Shown: positions 60,601 through 64,000 of the stretch, one piece after another
Numbering within the stretch: position 1 is the first letter of the stretch
Layout: each line of letters begins with the position of its first letter
Source: Gemmatimonadetes bacterium bin94
Lineage (GTDB): Bacteria; Gemmatimonadota; Gemmatimonadetes; Longimicrobiales; Gaopeijiaceae
Assembly (NCBI GenBank): GCA_002238865.1
Contig: MPNE01000003.1
Span: forward strand, 145,019-209,018
DNA: 64,000 nt
Reading direction: 5' to 3'
Notes under the pieces: generated by a model
What the model saw: only the letters and a program-made list of their open reading frames with translations
What the model was told of the DNA's origin: nothing
Database searches by the model: none
Program-made: the position numbers and the translations under genes

Positions 60601-63472
60601 TCGGAAGTACCGTGACGTCCTGAAGTTCGTGCTTGAGCCACGTCGTGAATTGGGGCTTGACCTGCGGTAGCATGGCCTCCCTCCACTCGTTCCAAGCGGC
60701 CTGCGGAATACCGACAGGAGCCTTGTCGGGAAGCTTCGGAGAGGCTTGGCTCATCCAGAAACTAGTCGGCCCGTGGGCCTTGAGACGCAGCCCGTCCACC
60801 ACTCCCGCACGGGCGAACTGGTCGCCGCGATTCGCGAGTTCGATCCCATGCGGATGGCTGAAGGCGGTGCCGCGTTTGTCCCTTTGCGGAAACCACCGGT
60901 CGTCGCCGGGAGGCAGTAGCGCACTCCGCAGCAACTCCTCGCCTTCCTCGCCGGGAAGGCCATCGGCCAGCGTTCTCAGGTGGTCGCCGGAGCGGCCGGC
61001 CCATCCCGACCCGAATACAGCCTCCTTCATTGGGAACCAACCGTCGGTGCAGGCCACCGGTAGTTGCGAGAGCAGCGGCAACAAGCCTTCCGGTTCCTCC
61101 TGGCCAACCACTCCCAGCGTCCAGACCAGCGCGTCGGCGCACTCCGCCGCCTCGGGAATGCCATGCGCGGCCGGAAGCTCAGGCAGGGACGGGATGACTA
61201 CCCCTCGGAGAAGGTCCTCTCTCCGAAAGCTCCGCACGAACCGCCCGTCGAGGAACTTCTGGATTTCGGTGCGTCGGCGCTCTGGTCCTTCGTGAGTCTC
61301 TACGTCTCGGTGGAGGAATGCGATCCGCTCCTTGAGAGAGACCGGAACGGAGCCGACGAAGTCGGCGGCGTCGTCGGCACCATGGCGAGGCTGGAAGAAC
61401 ATCCGAACGGCGTCGGACGCCGAAAGCAGCCGTCCGTCCTCGGTGGGTAGGAATCCCGCATCAGCGAGAGGATCGTTGTCGGCCTCCTTCGGCTCGGCCC
61501 GCAGCTCTGGGGGCAGCACGGCCAGTACGCTGCTCAAGAACATGTTCCAGTCGGGCGGCGGCTCCACAGGACCAGACCGCCCGGCTTCGGGATCCGCTTG
61601 TCCCCGACGGACCTGCCTGGCCATGAGCGCCAAGGTGTCCACCCACTCCTCATTCTGCGGACTCGGCGAGCAATCGAGAGACCGAAGCAGGGCCTTGACG
61701 GCTCCTCGCCGTTCGTCGAGCGCGGACGACGCCACGTCGAATCCAGCCTCCCTGCGCCACTCCTCCTCTCCAAACGGGTCACCGGATGGAATCTTCGGCA
61801 TCGTTCGTGCGACACCGGGCCGCCGCCAACCGCCGTCGCACAGGATCAGCGCTTGCTGTTCGAGGGGGGGATAGTCATCCCGGTCGCGAGCGCGCTCACG
61901 GAGACGCCTCGTCAACTCGGGATCGTCGGACGGGGGCGAACCAGCCTGTGCAAGCAGATCGATCACCGCCCTGCCCCGCCAAGGTTCCGCGGGACCCGTC
62001 ACGAGTTCGCGAACCGCGTCGAGTGCCAGGTCTACCACGAACTCAAGCATTAGCTCGTTGTACGTGTCGTGGAAGTCGATTGTCTTCCGGTCCAGTGATC
62101 CGTAGGACGGAGCGTTGACGTGCGCGCCGATGCCGGTCTTCTTTGTGGTCGGCAAGAAAATGACAAGCGCGCCCTGCCTTGCCTCCCGCGTCTCCTCGAC
62201 AGCGACAGCCACCTCGACCTTCCGCACTTCGGGCCACCGGTTCGGAAGGTGGCGGGCGGCGTCGGCGATCCGTTCAGTCGCCTCCGGCTGATCTGCGCCG
62301 CCAAGCACTCGACTCCAGACGTTGAACGAGCGCTCGGCGGTCGCGCCCGGCCCGGCCCGGCCGACCCGCAGTCGCGTGTGACGGGCGTCAGGGATCCCCC
62401 CGTGATCGGGTTCCTCCCGAGTGCCCGGTAGCGTGCGCTCGGCAACGACTTGCCGTTTGAGTTCGTCGACTTCTTCATCTATCTCGCGTCGAAGCACCGA
62501 CAGGTGAGGTAGGAACACCATCGCGGCTTCGTCCAACGCCACGAGTTGTTCTCGAACCGACTGGATTGCTTGTTCGGCGGTCTCCGCTCGCCCTCCGTCC
62601 AGCGGCAGGCGAATCACCGTCACATGTCCGTTGTCGAGCAGCCTCGCGACTTGAGGCGGTGGATCACCGAGATAGCGAGGCAGCACGTAGGGTGAGAGGT
62701 ACTTCTCGACCTCTTCCGAGACCCACTTCCTGACTTCCTCCACGCGTTTGATGCCGTCCCGGGACAGACTGCGCCGGTATTCCTCGAACTGCTGATCCGA
62801 CCAGTCCACGACCGGTGCTGGGCCGAATGCCCAATCGGTCGGCGCGTCACGGTCGAAGAGCCGCTTGGCCACTTGGGCTATCGGTTCAAGCACCTCGGGG
62901 TCGAAACCGAAGGCGAACGCGATGTCGTCGGCCGCCGGGGCGGTCGACCAAACCTCTGGGCGGGTGGTCAGTTCGAGCACGCTCCGAAAACCGAGTCCCT
63001 TGTTGCCGACGCTCTTGTTCGGATCCTTGGGGCTCTGCGCGAGCTGGCAGATTCCTCTGAAGTCCTCGCGGCGAAAGGGGCGGCCGCTGTTGGCGATCAG
63101 CAGCTCGGGCTGCTCGGAAGCAGAGTTCAGCACGAAGGAGACTTGCCGCCGGTCTCCGCCGCCGCCGCGCCCGAGGACATCGTGGGCGTTCTGCAGCAAC
63201 TCCAGAACGGCTCGTCCACGGTACTCCTGCGCCACCTGATCGCCCAAGCTGGCGACCGTCCGGTAGAGGCTCGTCCGATGTCTCAACTCGTCGAGGAAGG
63301 TCCGCACCTGGCGCCGGGACTGCTCTTCGATGATTCGCTGGCCCGCCTGTCTGTGCTGGCGATCGAGTTCCTTTTGCTCGTCAGGAGTCATCGTGCGGGT
63401 CTCGTGGCATTCGTGCTCTTCCCCACCGAATGGTGAAGCGCGACGTTGGGGTCGGTTATCGGGTGGCTCCAT
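57602..63472 (-). CDS. Sacsin-like GHKL ATPase with C-terminal DUF3883-type domain
   Basis: A 1956-aa protein. Near the N-terminus is a GHKL/HSP90-type ATPase: ELLQNAHD (about residues 91-98, N-box), ANSG (127-130) and KSVGNKGLGFRS (153-164, Gly-rich lid), followed by a long middle region without clear repeats. The extreme C-terminus is DUF3883-like, with GYDFRFTHGQVTWCVEVKAT: the D...E-x-K pattern of a PD-(D/E)XK nuclease. An ATPase sensing something coupled to a nuclease effector is typical of single-gene antiphage systems. A start at ATG 63391 (MTPDEQ) is also possible. No membrane segments. Direct function unproven. Confidence 0.75.
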   Translation of the reverse strand: MEPPDNRPQRRASPFGGEEHECHETRTMTPDEQKELDRQHRQAGQRIIEEQSRRQVRTFLDELRHRTSLYRTVASLGDQVAQEYRGRAVLELLQNAHDVLGRGGGGDRRQVSFVLNSASEQPELLIANSGRPFRREDFRGICQLAQSPKDPNKSVGNKGLGFRSVLELTTRPEVWSTAPAADDIAFAFGFDPEVLEPIAQVAKRLFDRDAPTDWAFGPAPVVDWSDQQFEEYRRSLSRDGIKRVEEVRKWVSEEVEKYLSPYVLPRYLGDPPPQVARLLDNGHVTVIRLPLDGGRAETAEQAIQSVREQLVALDEAAMVFLPHLSVLRREIDEEVDELKRQVVAERTLPGTREEPDHGGIPDARHTRLRVGRAGPGATAERSFNVWSRVLGGADQPEATERIADAARHLPNRWPEVRKVEVAVAVEETREARQGALVIFLPTTKKTGIGAHVNAPSYGSLDRKTIDFHDTYNELMLEFVVDLALDAVRELVTGPAEPWRGRAVIDLLAQAGSPPSDDPELTRRLRERARDRDDYPPLEQQALILCDGGWRRPGVARTMPKIPSGDPFGEEEWRREAGFDVASSALDERRGAVKALLRSLDCSPSPQNEEWVDTLALMARQVRRGQADPEAGRSGPVEPPPDWNMFLSSVLAVLPPELRAEPKEADNDPLADAGFLPTEDGRLLSASDAVRMFFQPRHGADDAADFVGSVPVSLKERIAFLHRDVETHEGPERRRTEIQKFLDGRFVRSFRREDLLRGVVIPSLPELPAAHGIPEAAECADALVWTLGVVGQEEPEGLLPLLSQLPVACTDGWFPMKEAVFGSGWAGRSGDHLRTLADGLPGEEGEELLRSALLPPGDDRWFPQRDKRGTAFSHPHGIELANRGDQFARAGVVDGLRLKAHGPTSFWMSQASPKLPDKAPVGIPQAAWNEWREAMLPQVKPQFTTWLKHELQDVTVLPMLHRKHLGDSTRTALSNLILASLTHWKHGWDEVTIRRSWWSQQIPSPLRHWLSTLPWLDDAHCGSQGLLPRDPQPLHQCWFVPGSLLRGPSGHFRHLSPLSLQLAQRLGKDEDLLDALEGLGLNVYPTEEARTGPALLETLADVTERVADGTHVRNAMPAGGVNVLLGQIRHGWRHLDPEGDLPKRFIIRTKPRTLTVRTAEKLKDVYLPDHSWKTRLLREHNQPIMAMRPDEASKKPLRDRLVKLGARRAAGLEEHCRIDHAPSTQTVDGTQTLDAAGLGWLPVVLLALHAHGGGNPAGPATKAWRQAAARLRRARVRQCASIQVELVDAGRSVAYSQPRAHWLSPDRILVLHRDIAQGGLYDEIAAASQAILDRQDLLKDLRLVLGALNGRPQPTRGQIEATLDRAEIDAVAVANIRHLWHGETSTLVRRIRPVLQLRRVSQNGLDDAAKDSSSLNRWLSENAKIEEWPTEELLATARECYDDTEMGYRTWRVLGDAAELKEWNKALAALGGKYKQVSNIQAEAQAKRWLDEAAPLLRAFARHVATSAADDSVDQGRLFSRLNAVHESLEKDSEWPRLWTQWSQDHWDVPFGAVLDVLRERCERGSEAGPHPDVFERANTIAEFRSALERAGVALKPDPREVARGNQKLLDDAIHEVLELYETWLETRDAQPESCAQEPEVRLDDSMYLRDWSKDDLFERAKLAVADSDFYAAVKHCRTIEEMRDTLGIAPKDIEERRRRRTVEKEQDKRTVEVAGELFEIGGPVSYRELFARLRELPDPVQAEGIGPPPPGPAGGGGKRPSVSNNSEVFRRGPRTSHLHGPPDLPGLVGIVGEMHAFRFLRARFGIDTSAWVSESRTKVVPLLVGEEDVTSDSLGYDFRFTHGQVTWCVEVKATTGNSTGFDLPSSELNAATRIAPRRNERWRLLRVVGALTKQPVCYWLPNPIEPGPGERLRLLRQGGVTVEYELSENMETTAQREVDDNEKVEVPSGNDDRTAK

Positions 63473-63687
63473 GCCTGAACCTAATAAGGCATGAGTAGTA
63501 GTAGCTTCTTCCGAAGATCAAGCTGAAGTGCGGGACGGTTGGTTCGCCAGTGTAGCTTGGAGCGCCCTGCCGTCGTCGAAGCCAGCCGACTCCACAAAAC
63601 TACCCGATTTTACAACTCGTTGTAATCAGTGATCTTACGAGTTTCGTGGGCCGGATTCCCGCCGAATGATTCCCGCTGGTCGGGATT
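63473..63687. other. 215-bp intergenic region with a palindrome
   Basis: Upstream of the ATPase gene and downstream of the edge integrase. A palindrome TTACAAC-TC-GTTGTAA (63610-63625, 7-base arms, 2-base centre) lies about 140 bases from the ATPase start and is AT-richer than the surroundings; it could be an operator or a recombination core. No coding capacity. Confidence 0.45.
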
Positions 63688-64000
63688 TCAGCCGCGAGCC
63701 CTGCCGCGGCCTTCCAGCGCCGTCCTGAGTTGTCCCGCGTCCGGCCTCTGGTAACACCTGAGCACCGTCTGTGCATCCTTCCACCCGCCAAGCTCGCAGA
63801 GCACCTTGAGCGGAAGGTCCATCAGATCGCTGGCGAACTTCCGCCTCAGCGAGTGCCAGCCCCGCCGCGCCTTCGGCTCCAGCCCCGCGAGGGTCTGGGC
63901 CTTCCGCCACCACTGAAAGGCGGAAACGCGGTGAATGCAACGCGTGGCATCCTTCGACGAAGGCAGTACCGGCGCGTCGCCCTTCCCGGTGCCCATCCCG
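63688..64000 (-). CDS. Tyrosine recombinase C-terminal part (5' end outside window)
   Basis: The visible 104 residues contain the C-terminal catalytic half of a phage-type integrase: GWHSLRRKFASDLMDLPLKV with His/Arg of box II, then ELGGWKDAQTVLRCYQRPD with Trp (replacing the second His) and the Tyr nucleophile in CYQ. The frame stays open to the window end, so the start and the first catalytic Arg lie beyond 64000. It ends with a stop at 63688. It may belong to a different element from the P4-type integrase. Confidence 0.8.
   Translation of the reverse strand, partial: GMGTGKGDAPVLPSSKDATRCIHRVSAFQWWRKAQTLAGLEPKARRGWHSLRRKFASDLMDLPLKVLCELGGWKDAQTVLRCYQRPDAGQLRTALEGRGRARG

Overview
The window looks like a chromosomal segment of a high-GC, Gram-negative (diderm) bacterium, most likely a Gemmatimonadota member. 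The evidence is the gene content: a SprA-like outer-membrane giant, lptFG, a DUF5916 outer-membrane protein, a nine-Asp-box VPS10/BNR protein, several secreted 6-bladed beta-propeller proteins and Gemmatimonadota-style type IV pilus genes. The lineage is inferred from gene families, not from a marker gene; no rRNA, tRNA or CRISPR array was seen.

Layout. 1-3.0 kb (minus): a tightly overlapping cassette of minor pseudopilins (PilX-, PilW-, PilV- and FimT-like) next to a major pilin. 3.1-5.7 kb: a TMTC-like polyprenyl-phosphate-dependent glycosyltransferase and a GT2 polyprenyl-phosphate sugar synthase, plausibly a surface glycosylation pair. 5.8-9.3 kb: DUF5715/LysM protein, MarC, Fe/Mn superoxide dismutase, DNA polymerase IV. 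9.4-11.1 kb: an AGCS sodium:amino-acid symporter whose frame breaks at a 15-base G tract. 11.4-14.6 kb: VPS10/BNR protein. 14.6-17.8 kb: pilC, pilT and a ComEA-like DNA-binding protein. 18-24 kb: SprA-like translocon. 24-30.5 kb: lptF-lptG, a DapF-like protein lacking both catalytic cysteines, and DUF5916.

30.7-32.7 kb holds the most striking feature: a thioredoxin-fused protein translationally coupled to a UGSC-family protein in which an in-frame UGA (32433) is very probably read as selenocysteine. A bacterial SECIS-like hairpin with a GGUCU apical loop follows it at the right distance. 32.7-38.2 kb: SLC13 transporter, lipoprotein, holin-like membrane protein, S9 peptidase.

From about 38.2 kb to the right edge the window is an accessory, mosaic region. 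It holds a secreted Cys-rich peptide/beta-propeller/thioredoxin-lipoprotein operon; a ColE1-like mobilization cassette (mobC-mobA with mobB and mobD nested out of frame inside mobA) with an oriT-like field of inverted repeats; a HEPN-like gene; a BglII-like restriction-modification pair coupled to an IS1595 transposase fragment; a P4-type integrase; an HU protein; two more beta-propeller genes (one frameshifted); integrase remnants; an uncharacterised 552-aa protein; a TIR-domain protein; a 1956-aa sacsin-like ATPase/DUF3883 protein; and the C-terminal end of another tyrosine recombinase at the edge. The TIR, ATPase/DUF3883 and R-M genes together resemble a defence island on a mobilizable element.
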